From assembly GCF_900168255.1 (NCBI RefSeq), contig NZ_LT799838.1, forward strand, positions 1,054,001 to 1,118,000: a DNA stretch of 64,000 bases, in the 5' to 3' direction. Below the pieces are notes generated by a model. It was not told the origin of the DNA, made no database searches, and saw only the letters and a list, made by a program, of their open reading frames with translations. This document shows positions 1 to 9,526 of this stretch, in pieces. Numbering within the stretch: position 1 is the first letter of the stretch; each line of letters begins with the position of its first letter. The DNA comes from Psychrobacter sp. DAB_AL43B (GTDB lineage Bacteria; Pseudomonadota; Gammaproteobacteria; Pseudomonadales; Moraxellaceae). A program made the translations under genes and the position numbers.

Positions 1-188
1 AAGGTCAACATATCGGAATAATGGCGCTGACCACTTTGGATGAGTGCTTCTTTTTGGCTAACAGGCACATCGGCAACGGCGTCTTTATCGACAATATCGA
101 GTAGGACAGTGACATCGCTGGCAAGATAGCTACCTGAGCCGTAACGTTTTAAATCGACTGTTTTTGTATTAGGGTTATTTGAGGTCAT
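1..188 (-). CDS. StiP-type phosphoribosyltransferase of the Ter system (5' part only)
   Basis: The reading frame opens at an ATG at 188 and runs off the left edge, so only about 62 N-terminal residues are visible. They contain GSGSYLASDVTVLL and, further on, KEALIQSGQRHYSDML, which I recall as the conserved N-terminal signature of the StiP/PRTase_1 family linked to TerD stress proteins. Members carry a phosphoribosyltransferase fold and are thought to help make a nucleoside-like metabolite. It follows the HAD gene on the same strand after about 80 bases. The ribosome site is weak. The family assignment rests on remembered motifs and the Ter context; the catalytic part is outside the window. 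Confidence 0.6.
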   Translation of the reverse strand, partial: MTSNNPNTKTVDLKRYGSGSYLASDVTVLLDIVDKDAVADVPVSQKEALIQSGQRHYSDMLT

Positions 189-267
189 GGTAGAAATATT
201 AGCACTCGCTTAATGACAATATGATGATGGTGTAATGACAATGACAATGAAACGTCTATTATTAAGC

Positions 268-1077
268 TTAAAATTGCTCATGAAGTTGCCCGTGATTGGG
301 CATACCGTACCAGTCAAGCAGTTGCAAAAATGGTAAATCTGCCAGACTGTCGCCAAAACCGAAGCTTGGGCGCTGACAGTCCAAATGCTGTTCTAATAAA
401 AACTGCACCGCATGACGCTTATGAACCCCATGCGGCAATATCGCTAAATTATTAGCATTCACATGCACATAAAAGTGTTGTTCAAAATTTGGTATAAATA
501 TTGGTAACTGTTTGGCTAAATCTGCTAACGCTTGATGGTCTTTTTCTGTGTGTTTGATAGCGAGGTAAATGGTCAGTTCACTATCAATAAACGTATCCGT
601 ATGCGGGGTAAGCTTTAAATCGTTATGAGTACTATCGCTTCTTTGACTATAATTATGAATCCAATCAGTCAGCTGATTTAAGATATTCTGTAGTGGTGCA
701 AGGGCATTATACATATGCTGCTGCCACGTGTTTAGTAACGCGCCATCAGGCGTTAAAATCACTGCACCATGGGTCAATATTTGCCAACTGTTGAAAGGTA
801 ATTTAACGCGTTGAATTTCATGACGATCACGCGCTGTGACGGCTATCAATTCAGTGCTAGCAAGGAGCCAATTAAAAAACATTGCTTGGCGCTGACTCAT
901 AAAGCTTAACGGCTCATCTTGTTTATTGACTGTGGCGCACACTAAGTTTTTAGGCTCAGTCGTTGGTAATTCCCATGCGTCAATCTTACGCTGAGTTTGG
1001 AATAGCGTGTCGTCTAAATCCATAAGAGCATAAGGCTTGATAATGTTTTGATTTGGTTGGAAAAATGGGAGGGACAT
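268..1077 (-). CDS. HAD-superfamily hydrolase of the Ter biosynthetic set
   Basis: A 269-residue cytosolic protein. The HAD motif I DLDDT lies at residues 20-24 (nucleophile D20, acid D22), and the C-terminal motif FGDSLADLPFL supplies the Mg-binding aspartates. This is a haloacid-dehalogenase-type phosphatase. HAD enzymes of this kind accompany PRTase, TRSP, StiP and ATP-grasp genes in Ter clusters, so a phosphorylated sugar or nucleotide-like substrate is likely, though unproven. I place the start at the ATG at 1077, which has TGGA upstream; a TTG at 1089 in the same frame lacks a ribosome site. The StiP-like gene follows on the same strand. Confidence 0.8.
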   Translation of the reverse strand: MSLPFFQPNQNIIKPYALMDLDDTLFQTQRKIDAWELPTTEPKNLVCATVNKQDEPLSFMSQRQAMFFNWLLASTELIAVTARDRHEIQRVKLPFNSWQILTHGAVILTPDGALLNTWQQHMYNALAPLQNILNQLTDWIHNYSQRSDSTHNDLKLTPHTDTFIDSELTIYLAIKHTEKDHQALADLAKQLPIFIPNFEQHFYVHVNANNLAILPHGVHKRHAVQFLLEQHLDCQRPSFGFGDSLADLPFLQLLDWYGMPNHGQLHEQF

Positions 1078-1288
1078 TACGTTTTCCAAAGATAAAAGTT
1101 ATGCCAAGGCTGTTTAAGTATGAGTATTCAATGGAGATAAAAGACTAAGGTTTTAAGTCGCCACTTACACATCAAACATATCTTAGCCAAATGCAGATAG
1201 TATAACGATAATCATAAAAAAGGGCAGAATAAATGAATAATAAAAGCGCAAATTTGTCAAAAGAGAATTGAATTCAGCGAATTTAAAT

Positions 1289-1492
1289 TTAGGATTGGGC
1301 AGGTAGTTTCGAATGACCAAAGAATGAAACACTTCGTTGTAAGAACGAGTTAGGAATGACTATAGCTATAAATTTTATAAACTCAGAAAATTCAGTGTGT
1401 AAATGTTCCGAGTTTATCAGAAATTGATTATCCAAATAATAGGACGATCTTAGGCTAGTCAGGAGCCTTATCATAGAATCAGCACCAATCAA
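1289..1492 (-). CDS. Small ORF of unknown function, possibly a gene remnant
   Basis: A 67-codon frame in the otherwise empty stretch between the HAD gene and the peptide transporter. It has no signal peptide, metal motif or recognisable domain, and no good ribosome site at its first codon. The frame is open without a start further upstream, and the composition is not strongly coding-like. It may be the decayed tail of a transposase or another lost gene, or simply chance. I do not recognise it. The rest of 1078-1543 holds only AT-rich DNA plus the terminator-like repeat at the dppF end. Confidence 0.2.
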   Translation of the reverse strand: MIGADSMIRLLTSLRSSYYLDNQFLINSEHLHTEFSEFIKFIAIVIPNSFLQRSVSFFGHSKLPAQS

Positions 1493-1524
1493 CGTCCTGT
1501 TTTATTCTACTACTATTGAAAAAT

Positions 1525-1559
1525 AGAGATATATTTAGTTGTACTATCCATATATCTCT
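1525..1559 (-). terminator. Terminator-like hairpin overlapping the dppF stop
   Basis: The 10-base arms AGAGATATAT (1525-1534) and ATATATCTCT (1550-1559) are perfect inverted repeats. On the minus strand the hairpin is followed by ATTTTT. The dppF stop codon (1544-1546) lies in the loop, so translation would reach into the stem. It is AT-rich, so stability is modest. Confidence 0.5.
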
Positions 1560-2515
1560 TCTAATCTTAAACAAGATACTAAGCGTCCTTCCCATTCACG
1601 CAGCTCAGGCTCGATTTCGCTACATATAGGCTTGGCGTAGGGACAGCGTTTATGGAGAGCGCAGCCACTAGGCGGATTTAGCGGACTAGGCAGCTCACCT
1701 TGTAACGTCAGCTCTTTTTTATGTCCCGTAACTGTCGGTGCTGCTGAGAGTAAGGCAATGGTATAAGGGTGTTTAGGATTATTATAAATAGCATCTTTAG
1801 CACCGTGCTCAACAGCCTTGCCTAAATACATCACCATCACATCATCTGCGACATGACGCACAACTGAGAGGTTATGCGAGATAAAGACATAAGCAGTATG
1901 GTATTCATCTTGCAAGTCCATAAATAGATTTAACACTTGTGCTTGAATAGAGACGTCAAGTGCTGACGTCGGCTCATCAGCGACGACGATCTTAGGGTTA
2001 AGCATCATGGCACGAGCAAGAGCGATACGTTGACGTTGACCACCAGAAAACATATGGGGATAGCGACCCGTATGCTCAGGACGCAAACCTACGTGCTTCA
2101 TCATTGCATGGACTTTGGTGCGTTTTTCTTCTTTGCTCAGTGTAGTATGAATGTCTAACGGTTCCGTCAGCTGAAAACCAATAGTATGGCGTGGATTGAG
2201 ACTACCATAAGGGTTTTGAAACACCATCTGAATCTCAGTACGCAAGTTTTTCAGCGCGCTCCTATTATAGCTGGTTGTTGCCTCATCATTAATAAATAGC
2301 TCGCCACTGGTCGGCTGCTCTATCAAAGTAAGCTGACGCGCTAACGTCGACTTGCCACATCCTGATTCACCGACGACCGCGAGAGTTTTACCGGCTTCTA
2401 GCTCAAATGATATGCCATTCAACGCCTTGACGAATGCTTTACCTTTTCCTAATCCTAGAGATACTTGATAGTGTTTATGCAGATTATCTGCCTTTAAGAC
2501 AATTTTATGACTCAT
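1544..2515 (-). CDS. dppF: Peptide ABC transporter ATP-binding protein, DppF/OppF type
   Basis: A 323-residue ATPase of a di/oligopeptide importer, acting at the inner face of the membrane with DppD. It has a Walker [10 protein letters not shown] near residue 49, the signature [14 protein letters not shown], a Walker B region ending in ADEPTSALD, and the C-terminal oligopeptide-ATPase extension with RCPYAKPIC. The length is normal for the family. It overlaps the dppD stop by four bases (ATGA), so the two are translationally coupled. It is the last gene of a five-gene operon on the minus strand. The substrate (dipeptide, oligopeptide or another small compound) cannot be told from the ATPase. 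Confidence 0.93.
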   Translation of the reverse strand: MSHKIVLKADNLHKHYQVSLGLGKGKAFVKALNGISFELEAGKTLAVVGESGCGKSTLARQLTLIEQPTSGELFINDEATTSYNRSALKNLRTEIQMVFQNPYGSLNPRHTIGFQLTEPLDIHTTLSKEEKRTKVHAMMKHVGLRPEHTGRYPHMFSGGQRQRIALARAMMLNPKIVVADEPTSALDVSIQAQVLNLFMDLQDEYHTAYVFISHNLSVVRHVADDVMVMYLGKAVEHGAKDAIYNNPKHPYTIALLSAAPTVTGHKKELTLQGELPSPLNPPSGCALHKRCPYAKPICSEIEPELREWEGRLVSCLRLEEIYG

Positions 2516-3588
2516 ATTTCAGACTCCAAAGTAGCGGTTTGAGCAGTCCGAGTAGGATGTTCGGGAAGGGTTGCGTGAATACAGCGGACTTCGCCATTTG
2601 GGGTTTTTAAAATAGGTGGTGGCACTTCACAAGCTAGCTCTTTATATGGGCAACGTGGGGAGAGTAGACAACCTGTTGGTCTATCATATTGGCTCGGCAC
2701 CACACCTGGTAAGCTATTCAATCTATCTTGGCCTATTGCAAGTTCAGGAATTGCTTGCAGTAGGGCTTCGGTATAAGGATGAGCAGGTTTTTGGAATATT
2801 TCTGGCACTGTGCTGGTTTCAACTACTTGACCAGCATACATGACGGCGACATCACGAGAGTTTTGCGCGACTAAACCCAAGTCATGGGTGATAAGCACCA
2901 TGGCCATCTGTTTTTCTCGTTGTAAGCGACTGAGCAAATCCATAATTTGAGCCTGAACGGTCACGTCGAGAGCGGTCGTCGGTTCATCAGCGATAAGCAG
3001 TTTTGGCTCACAAGCTAATGCCATCGCAATCATAACCCGTTGACTCATACCCCCTGAGAGTTGGTGCGGATAAACGCGCAGGCGATTCTTAGCATCTGGC
3101 ATTTCAACCAGCTCTAACAACTCTAAAAGACGCTGTTTTACGGCTGCTCCGCGCAAGCCAAGATGGGTAGTTAATACTTCTCCCATTTGCATCTCAACCG
3201 TAAAGCTTGGATTAAGGCATGACATAGCATTTTGAAATATCATCGAAATATCTTTGCCGATAATCTTGCGCTTTTGTTTTGCTGGCATGGTTAGGAGTTC
3301 TTTGCCATCAAAGTTAAGACGGTCAGCAGTCACGGTAGCAGAGGACGGCAATAAACCCATTAGCGCCATCATAGTGACCGATTTACCTGAGCCAGATTCA
3401 CCGACAACGGCAACGACCTCTCCTTGTTTTATTTTTAAAGAGACATCATCGACCGCACGAAATGCTCGCGCTCCTTGTCCAAAGGTTACGGATAGATGCT
3501 CGATGTCGAGGAGTAATAGGTTATCTGTGTCAAGATGGTTCATTGCTGGTTTATTCACATCAAAGCTATTTATTTGAGAATCGTTCAT
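2512..3588 (-). CDS. dppD: Peptide ABC transporter ATP-binding protein, DppD/OppD type
   Basis: A 358-residue ATPase partner of DppF. It has Walker A GESGSGKS, the signature [16 protein letters not shown] and Walker [15 protein letters not shown]. The C-terminal cysteine-bearing extension (CLLSPRCPY) is typical of oligopeptide ATPases, some of which bind an iron-sulfur cluster there. An N-terminal tail of about 25 residues precedes the ATPase fold. It overlaps dppC by one base (TAATG) and dppF by four, showing a tightly coupled dppC-dppD-dppF set. The assignment to the family is firm; peptide specificity is inferred from the whole operon. Confidence 0.93.
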   Translation of the reverse strand: MNDSQINSFDVNKPAMNHLDTDNLLLLDIEHLSVTFGQGARAFRAVDDVSLKIKQGEVVAVVGESGSGKSVTMMALMGLLPSSATVTADRLNFDGKELLTMPAKQKRKIIGKDISMIFQNAMSCLNPSFTVEMQMGEVLTTHLGLRGAAVKQRLLELLELVEMPDAKNRLRVYPHQLSGGMSQRVMIAMALACEPKLLIADEPTTALDVTVQAQIMDLLSRLQREKQMAMVLITHDLGLVAQNSRDVAVMYAGQVVETSTVPEIFQKPAHPYTEALLQAIPELAIGQDRLNSLPGVVPSQYDRPTGCLLSPRCPYKELACEVPPPILKTPNGEVRCIHATLPEHPTRTAQTATLESEI

Positions 3589-4502
3589 TAAGATACCTGC
3601 TTCAATTTTGGATCTAAGGCATCACGCAGACCGTCGCCCGTTAAATTGATGGACAATGCGGCTAAGAAAATCGCTACACCCGGCCAAATCGCTAACCAAA
3701 CATTACTTTGGATATATTGACGAGCGGTACCTAGCATTGCGCCCCACTCAGCATCGGGTGGTTGAACACCGAAACCTAAGAAGCCAATCGCGCCTGCTTC
3801 CAAAATAGCAGTAGAGAAAATCATGGTAGCTTGGACGATTAATGGCGCCATACAATTGGGTAGTATGGTAATAAACAATAACCTTAATACGCCTGCGCCC
3901 ATGACCTGTGAGGCAATAAAATACTCACGTTGCAGCTCAACCATTGCCGTCGCACGAGTTAACCTGATAAAAGGCGGCGTACATACTAAAGCAATCGTAA
4001 TGATGGTGTTGGTCATCGAAGGCCCTAAGATAGCGGCAATAATAATGGCAAGCAACAAGCTTGGATAAGACATCAAAATATCATTAACCAACATGACAGC
4101 TTTGCCCCAAACCTTTGGCCAAAAGGCAGCGCTTAGCCCTAAAGATACGCCCACAATCATCGCTATTGAAGTGGCACTGATACCAATAAATAGTGAATAA
4201 CGTGCCCCATGCATGACGCGAGAGAGCGTATCACGACCGGCATCATCAGTGCCCAAAAAGAACATCGAATCACCGCCACTAAAGAAGGATGGCGGTAGCT
4301 GCTCTTTACCGGTAAACAATTCATAAGGGTCATAAGGGGCAATGGTAGGGGCTAAGACAGCGATAATGACCATCAGCATTAAGACCATAAAACCCAGTAC
4401 TGCGCCTTTATTTCGGCAAAACGTGTATAAAAATAGCTGCCAAGACGTTGGCGGTTTAGGTGCAACCTGCGCAACATCGGAAGGAATTACAGAAGGCTTC
4501 AT
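3588..4502 (-). CDS. dppC: Peptide ABC transporter permease, DppC type
   Basis: A 304-residue inner-membrane permease. It has an N-terminal OppC-type segment (residues about 20-70) with one membrane helix, then the binding-protein-dependent permease domain. The EAA-like loop near [18 protein letters not shown] contacts the ATPases. [18 protein letters not shown] is a strong DppC/OppC family signature. It pairs with DppB to form the pore. About 270 bases separate it from dppB, longer than usual inside such operons, and that gap shows no gene and no clear terminator. Confidence 0.92.
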   Translation of the reverse strand: MKPSVIPSDVAQVAPKPPTSWQLFLYTFCRNKGAVLGFMVLMLMVIIAVLAPTIAPYDPYELFTGKEQLPPSFFSGGDSMFFLGTDDAGRDTLSRVMHGARYSLFIGISATSIAMIVGVSLGLSAAFWPKVWGKAVMLVNDILMSYPSLLLAIIIAAILGPSMTNTIITIALVCTPPFIRLTRATAMVELQREYFIASQVMGAGVLRLLFITILPNCMAPLIVQATMIFSTAILEAGAIGFLGFGVQPPDAEWGAMLGTARQYIQSNVWLAIWPGVAIFLAALSINLTGDGLRDALDPKLKQVS

Positions 4503-4772
4503 TGGATATTCCTTTAGTGAGTCAAACCTTGTTTTACTCCACTGACTTGATTACTTTATTGGGCTAAGCTGTTTATTTAAGTTGTTTATTGCTTGAGCTA
4601 ACTTAGCACCTGCTTGTCTTAGGCAAGCTGAGTAATACAAACTTAGGGACACAAGGTCATCATGGGCACTATGGGTAATTATTAAAAACTATAAATAGCT
4701 ATTGCAGATACAGTTACAATATATTAGAAATGCATCAAAAATGTATTAAATGGGCTTCACCCTAACAATAAG

Positions 4773-5801
4773 CTATGAGGAATGGCGAATTCTAGGATTA
4801 ATAAACCCATACAAAATATCGATCATTAAGCTCACTAAAATCAGTGCGGTGGCGACCAATAAAATACCATTTTGTACAATGGGGTAATCACGCGTAAAGA
4901 AGCCATCTAACAACCAGTTGCCAACACCCGGCCAACTAAAGATAGTCTCAGTGATAATGGCACCAGCCAGTAAAGTTGCCATCTGTAATCCCACGACAGT
5001 AACGACGGTAATGAGCGCATTACGCATCACGTGGATTAAAATCACACGTTTTGGTGACAAACCTTTGGCTCTTGCGGTACGTACATAATCTTCGTCTAAC
5101 ACCTCAAGCATTGCCGAGCGCGTCATACGAGCAATCATAGCTAGCGGAATGGTAGATAGGGCAATCGAGGGTAAGATGAAATGCTTTACAACATTCCAAA
5201 AGGCGCCGGGCTCACCAGAACTTAAGGAGCCTAGTAGCCAAGAACCATATAAAGGTTTGACGTCTAGGAACTGTGCGACAGAGATGACGCCAGAGACTGG
5301 TAGTAGGCCTAAGTAATGGGCGAAGATACCGGTTAGAATAGGGCCCAGTAGGTAGATAGGCATAGAATACCCTGCCAGTGCTCCCGACATTAACGTGTAG
5401 TCAATCCATGTACCTCGGCGTAGGGCAGCAAAAATACCTAGGCTTATACCAACCACACTAGCTATCGTAATCGCGCAAAGAGCCAACTCTAATGTCGGCA
5501 CAAAATGCGCAAAAAAGTCCTGTAATATAGGCGTTCGCGTACGAAAGGATTCACCAAAGTTACCTTGCAGTATCCCGGTGAGATAATCCCAATATTGCAC
5601 GGGTAAAGGTTTATCTAAACCAAGGCGGGCTAAAGCCTGTGCATGTAGCTCAGGATCAACCATGCGCTCTCCCATCATGATCTCAACGGCATCGCCAGGT
5701 ACGAGGCGAATCAGGATAAAGGTCGATAGGGTTAAGCCGATATAGACCGGAATCAGGATTGAAATCCGGCGTAAAATATAAAGTAGCATAGCTCGGCTCA
5801 T
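4773..5801 (-). CDS. dppB: Peptide ABC transporter permease, DppB type
   Basis: About 342 residues, a polytopic inner-membrane permease with the DppB/OppB N-terminus (LLYILRRISILIPVYIG) and the conserved loop containing DYVRTARAKGLSPKRVI, which docks on the ATPase. A longer frame opens at a TTG at 5846, but that codon has no ribosome site and the extra residues are not family-like, so I prefer the ATG at 5801 (or 5789). It forms the channel with DppC. A stable hairpin (5850-5878) separates it from dppA and may lower its expression relative to the binding protein. Confidence 0.9.
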   Translation of the reverse strand: MSRAMLLYILRRISILIPVYIGLTLSTFILIRLVPGDAVEIMMGERMVDPELHAQALARLGLDKPLPVQYWDYLTGILQGNFGESFRTRTPILQDFFAHFVPTLELALCAITIASVVGISLGIFAALRRGTWIDYTLMSGALAGYSMPIYLLGPILTGIFAHYLGLLPVSGVISVAQFLDVKPLYGSWLLGSLSSGEPGAFWNVVKHFILPSIALSTIPLAMIARMTRSAMLEVLDEDYVRTARAKGLSPKRVILIHVMRNALITVVTVVGLQMATLLAGAIITETIFSWPGVGNWLLDGFFTRDYPIVQNGILLVATALILVSLMIDILYGFINPRIRHSS

Positions 5802-5849
5802 TTTTATAGAATTGGCTTTTACAAGATATAGCTCAGGCTCAAACAAAGA

Positions 5850-5878
5850 CGGCTGGTACAGAGTCTCTGAACCAGCCG
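5850..5878 (-). terminator. Hairpin between dppA and dppB (attenuator or mRNA-end structure)
   Basis: The arms CGGCTGGT (5850-5857) and ACCAGCCG (5871-5878) enclose a second short stem (CAGAG/CTCTG on the minus strand). The downstream minus-strand sequence TCTTTGTTT is T-rich but not a clean T-run. Such a structure after a binding-protein gene commonly protects or partly terminates the transcript, giving more binding protein than permease. That role is inferred. Confidence 0.5.
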
Positions 5879-6001
5879 CAAACGCATATAAAGCAATGAC
5901 TATAGAGTAAAAGGCGTCACTAGAGTTTGTTCGGTACTGGTATTGAATCTAATACCAGTACCTAATGCAGCACTGATATTAGCTAAGGTTATTTAATACC
6001 T

Positions 6002-7645
6002 TTATTCAATATCAACGCCGTCAAAGCGGATGGAGCCGAGTGGGCTAATTTTGTAGTCTTTTACGTTAGGTGTGGTTAGTACCGTTACGACTGAGTTGGC
6101 AACTGTGGTCCAAGGTAATTGGTCTTTAAAAATGACCTGAGCCTGCCTGTAATTGGCAATACGCTCATCTTGATTGGTAATTGCACGCGCATCGGTCACC
6201 AGCTTATCAAAGTCTTTATTACACCAGCGCGAGTAGTTGTTACCACCGACCGCATCACAAGATAATAAAACGCCTAACCAGTTATCAGGATCGCCATTAT
6301 CGCCGGTCCATCCTGCTAGGATCGCTTCAGGTTCGCCTTTACCAGCGCGTTTAAGATACTCGCCCCACTCATACGTCACAAGCTTGGCTTTAACGCCAAC
6401 TTTCGCCCAATCCGATTGAATCATTTCTGCCATTAGCTTGGCATTAGGGTTATAAGGGCGTTGAACCGGCATATACCATAAGTCGATTTCTAGGTTTTTA
6501 GCACCCGCTTCAGCCAGTAAGGCTTTGGCTTTTTCGATATCGTAAGGCGCGTCTTTAATGTCTTCGTTATAGCCCCACTGCGTTGGTGGCATTGGGTTGG
6601 TGGCTTTGATACCAGAACCTTGGTAGACCGCATTGATGATAGCGTCTTTATTAATCGCCATATCGAGCGCGCGGCGCACATTGACATCTTTTAGGTCTGG
6701 TTTTTCAGTGTTATAGCCTAAGTAACCGACGTTAAAGCCCGCATCATCTAGTACGTTTGCTTTGCCAGATTTTTTAGCAGAGTCCACTTCAGATGGATTA
6801 GCATAAGCCGAGACATTACATTCGCCAGCTTGTATTTTCTGGGCGCGAACCGCTGAGTCTTTAGTGATAACAAAAACAAGATTATCAATATGAATATCGT
6901 CTTTATTCCAGTAGTCAGGATTTTTGGCATAACGAATCTGCGCGTCTTTTTGATACGAGGTAAAGACAAATGGTCCGGTACCAACGGGCTTAGTGTTTAG
7001 GTCAGCGGCTTTGCCAGCATCTTGTAATTGCTTGGCGTACTCTGCAGAATGTATATAAGCAAATGGCATAGCTAGGTTTTGTAAGAATGGCGCATTGGTC
7101 TCAGACAAAGTGATTTTAACCGTATAATCATCAACTTTTTCGACATTTTTGATAATATCGGGTAAGCCCATATCTACTGAATAAGGGAATTCAGCCGGAT
7201 AGTCTTTATTAAAAGCAAAGCCTGTATCGGTTAGGCGTTCAATAGTAAAGATAATGTCATCGGCGTTGAAGTCACGCGTTGGGGTGAAATAATCGGTCTT
7301 GCCGAATTTGACGCCTTTACGTAGATTGAGCGTATAAGTTTTACCATCTTCGCTAATTTCCCAACTTTCTGCTAATCCTGGTTCAATTTCGGTTTCACCA
7401 CGTTTGAACTGTACGATACCGTTAAAAATAGGATAAGCACTAGCATCGAAGTCAGTACCCGCCGTATATTGCGCAGGATCAAAGCCGGCTGGACTGCCTT
7501 CTGAGCAGTAAATTAGGGTCTTAGCGGCTTTAGCATCGCTACCGGCATCTGCCGTTTTGTTCGCGGTTTTATTATCGCCGCTACAGGCACTAACGCCTAA
7601 GGTAAGGGCTGCTAGCAAGGTGAGCTTGAAGAAAGGTATTTGCAT
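6002..7645 (-). CDS. dppA: Periplasmic peptide-binding lipoprotein, DppA/SBP family 5
   Basis: A 547-residue solute-binding lipoprotein. The signal peptide ends in a lipobox (LGVSAC, cysteine at residue 21), followed by a family-5 binding domain with the segment AESWEISEDGKTYTLNLRKGVKF and the hinge-region motif KPVGTGPFVF. It captures peptides in the periplasm and passes them to DppBC. The start ATG at 7645 has AGGATG about 10 bases upstream. It is the first gene of the operon and is separated from the Ter genes by a 500-base gap that should hold the promoter. Close relatives can also bind other cargo such as heme precursors or nickel, so the ligand is open. Confidence 0.92.
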   Translation of the reverse strand: MQIPFFKLTLLAALTLGVSACSGDNKTANKTADAGSDAKAAKTLIYCSEGSPAGFDPAQYTAGTDFDASAYPIFNGIVQFKRGETEIEPGLAESWEISEDGKTYTLNLRKGVKFGKTDYFTPTRDFNADDIIFTIERLTDTGFAFNKDYPAEFPYSVDMGLPDIIKNVEKVDDYTVKITLSETNAPFLQNLAMPFAYIHSAEYAKQLQDAGKAADLNTKPVGTGPFVFTSYQKDAQIRYAKNPDYWNKDDIHIDNLVFVITKDSAVRAQKIQAGECNVSAYANPSEVDSAKKSGKANVLDDAGFNVGYLGYNTEKPDLKDVNVRRALDMAINKDAIINAVYQGSGIKATNPMPPTQWGYNEDIKDAPYDIEKAKALLAEAGAKNLEIDLWYMPVQRPYNPNAKLMAEMIQSDWAKVGVKAKLVTYEWGEYLKRAGKGEPEAILAGWTGDNGDPDNWLGVLLSCDAVGGNNYSRWCNKDFDKLVTDARAITNQDERIANYRQAQVIFKDQLPWTTVANSVVTVLTTPNVKDYKISPLGSIRFDGVDIE

Positions 7646-8146
7646 TATGATTACATCCTGTATGAAGCGTAAGATAATTATCGATTAACGGTACGACAAT
7701 GATGCTATACACCATTGATAGCGAGCCCTAATCGATAAACCTTTAATTCCTTTTAAAGTATTTATCAATTCAAATTATTTCAGCGCAAGACAAATTATTT
7801 GGAATTTTAAATTGACTTAGGAAAAATTCCCTCAAGCTTTTAATCTTCTAATAATTGAGCTGTTGGAGCTGAATAAACAAATGAATAGACCGAATATATA
7901 TGTAAATATAAGGTTACGCAAGGTATCTATAACGTAAATATGAATTTTTTTATGCTATAGACATCTTTTTTATTATGAGTTGTACAATTAACTTCCTTAA
8001 AATCAAAGGTATATAAAAGCAAGCTTTGTTTTAGAGAAAATATGAAACAATCTAAAGGCGCTATTATTACGGCTATCAATCCATTAGCAGTAGCTATTCT
8101 CAGTAGTTATTATCAATAGCTATTAATATTTATGCTAAGTGTTCAG
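7646..8146. other. Gene-free AT-rich region upstream of dppA
   Basis: I see no convincing gene here. The region lies upstream of dppA and downstream of the PRTase-TRSP gene, both on the minus strand. A 10-base direct repeat CAAATTATTT occurs at 7771-7780 and 7791-7800, exactly 20 bases (two helical turns) apart, which would suit a regulator binding site. No clear intrinsic terminator for the upstream gene is visible. Confidence 0.5.
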
Positions 8147-9433
8147 TTATGTAGGGCTGACTATCAACACATTATCCAAACCTTTCCACATGCCATCGAC
8201 GCTATCAGCTGATGTCTCTAGGCACAACACAATTAAGTCCCATTCATTGGGATCGACATTATAAGCAAAGTTGGTCATGCCAAGCCCATAATTATCGCTA
8301 AAACTTAGCATGGTAGTAATCGCCCCACCAATGGCAATCGGCGAGCGTGTCAAAGCGCTAAAATTAACAGTAGAGATAGTTCCAGAGTCTTGAGATTGCG
8401 CTATTGCTTGGTTTTCTAACCATTCAGCCAATAAGAATGGTAACCAAACAAATTCATTACTACCCAATACTAATATCTTTTTTGGTAACTCAGCTTTATC
8501 AAACGATGTTTGCTTATTAAAGAGTGTAAATGCTGTTTGAAAGTTTTCCAGATAGTTATCAAAACCATCCTTGCTATTTAGCGTTGGAAAACGTCCCCAA
8601 TTACCGGTATTACCTAAAGCGTGACTACCAGCTTCCGTCGTATCGACCGATGGCATGGTAATTGGCTTAGGGTTGGGTGCATCCGTCCATTTCCAAGCGC
8701 CAGATAGTAAGTGATGACGATAAAAATCAATATTTGGCAAGCGTTTCGCGACTTGATCAGACACAGCATCATCCGCGTCGGCTTCACCCTGATTCTGAGC
8801 TAGTGACCAATCAACCAATGTCGTTAAATGCACCTGCTCCAATTGCGTCAGCCCTGCGTTACGTAGCGCAGTGACGACATTGACGCAAGTATTGCCTGTT
8901 GATGCTTCGTCGTCGACCATAATAAGGGTTTTGCTGGCAAGTAATTGCGCTTGGGTGACTTTATCTTTACTTTGATAAATTAAATGCTGGCTGGCATGGC
9001 TGTGATCTTCGCTAAAAGTCGTCAATAAAGCATCGGTATCACTGTCATTATGCTGTGCGTGACGAGTAGAGTTGAGCAGTAATGCATTCGGGTATCGCGT
9101 TTGAAGTGCTTGATGAACGCCAGCAGATAAGCCAACGGCAGTTTCGGCCATACCAATGACCAAAATAGGCTCAGGTAAATCATTAGGGACTAAGTCAGCC
9201 AAATCAGTAAAGGCACTACGCATGGTGCTGGGCGCAACTGGAATATGACGACCTAGTACTTTTGAGACAAACAAAAACGCCCGTTTTGGATTAATACGCT
9301 GGGCAAAACCAAGCAGGTCTTCTAGCTGGTATGATTCATCTTCTATTCGTTTGGTGGCAGTATTTATTTGATAGGTTAGATCAAGAGTGCCGCGTGGTAG
9401 GGTGATGGTCGCAGTGTATTTTTCATTAGACAT
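8147..9433 (-). CDS. PRTase-TRSP protein of the Ter biosynthetic module
   Basis: A 428-residue cytosolic two-domain protein. The N-terminal half is a phosphoribosyltransferase-like domain with the PRPP-binding loop VDDEASTGNT at residues 173-182. The C-terminal half carries the diagnostic TRSP motif (residues 362-365, within ALTRSPIAIGG). Both domains define a family found with TerD proteins and thought to act in synthesis or salvage of a ribose-containing metabolite. The gene lies 93 bases downstream of the TerD-protease fusion and in the same direction, so cotranscription is likely. The reaction has not, to my knowledge, been shown. Confidence 0.85.
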   Translation of the reverse strand: MSNEKYTATITLPRGTLDLTYQINTATKRIEDESYQLEDLLGFAQRINPKRAFLFVSKVLGRHIPVAPSTMRSAFTDLADLVPNDLPEPILVIGMAETAVGLSAGVHQALQTRYPNALLLNSTRHAQHNDSDTDALLTTFSEDHSHASQHLIYQSKDKVTQAQLLASKTLIMVDDEASTGNTCVNVVTALRNAGLTQLEQVHLTTLVDWSLAQNQGEADADDAVSDQVAKRLPNIDFYRHHLLSGAWKWTDAPNPKPITMPSVDTTEAGSHALGNTGNWGRFPTLNSKDGFDNYLENFQTAFTLFNKQTSFDKAELPKKILVLGSNEFVWLPFLLAEWLENQAIAQSQDSGTISTVNFSALTRSPIAIGGAITTMLSFSDNYGLGMTNFAYNVDPNEWDLIVLCLETSADSVDGMWKGLDNVLIVSPT

Positions 9434-9526
9434 TCATATTCCTTAACAGACTTCTGATAAAGTCGCTGTTCTCATATTATTTTAGGTGTTGTTATTATTG
9501 TTAGCAAAATTATTAACTAACAGCTA

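Noticed and set aside
8041..8118. A 25-codon plus-strand frame starting with ATG
   Set aside because: Short, no ribosome site, no recognisable motif, and lying in very AT-rich promoter DNA.
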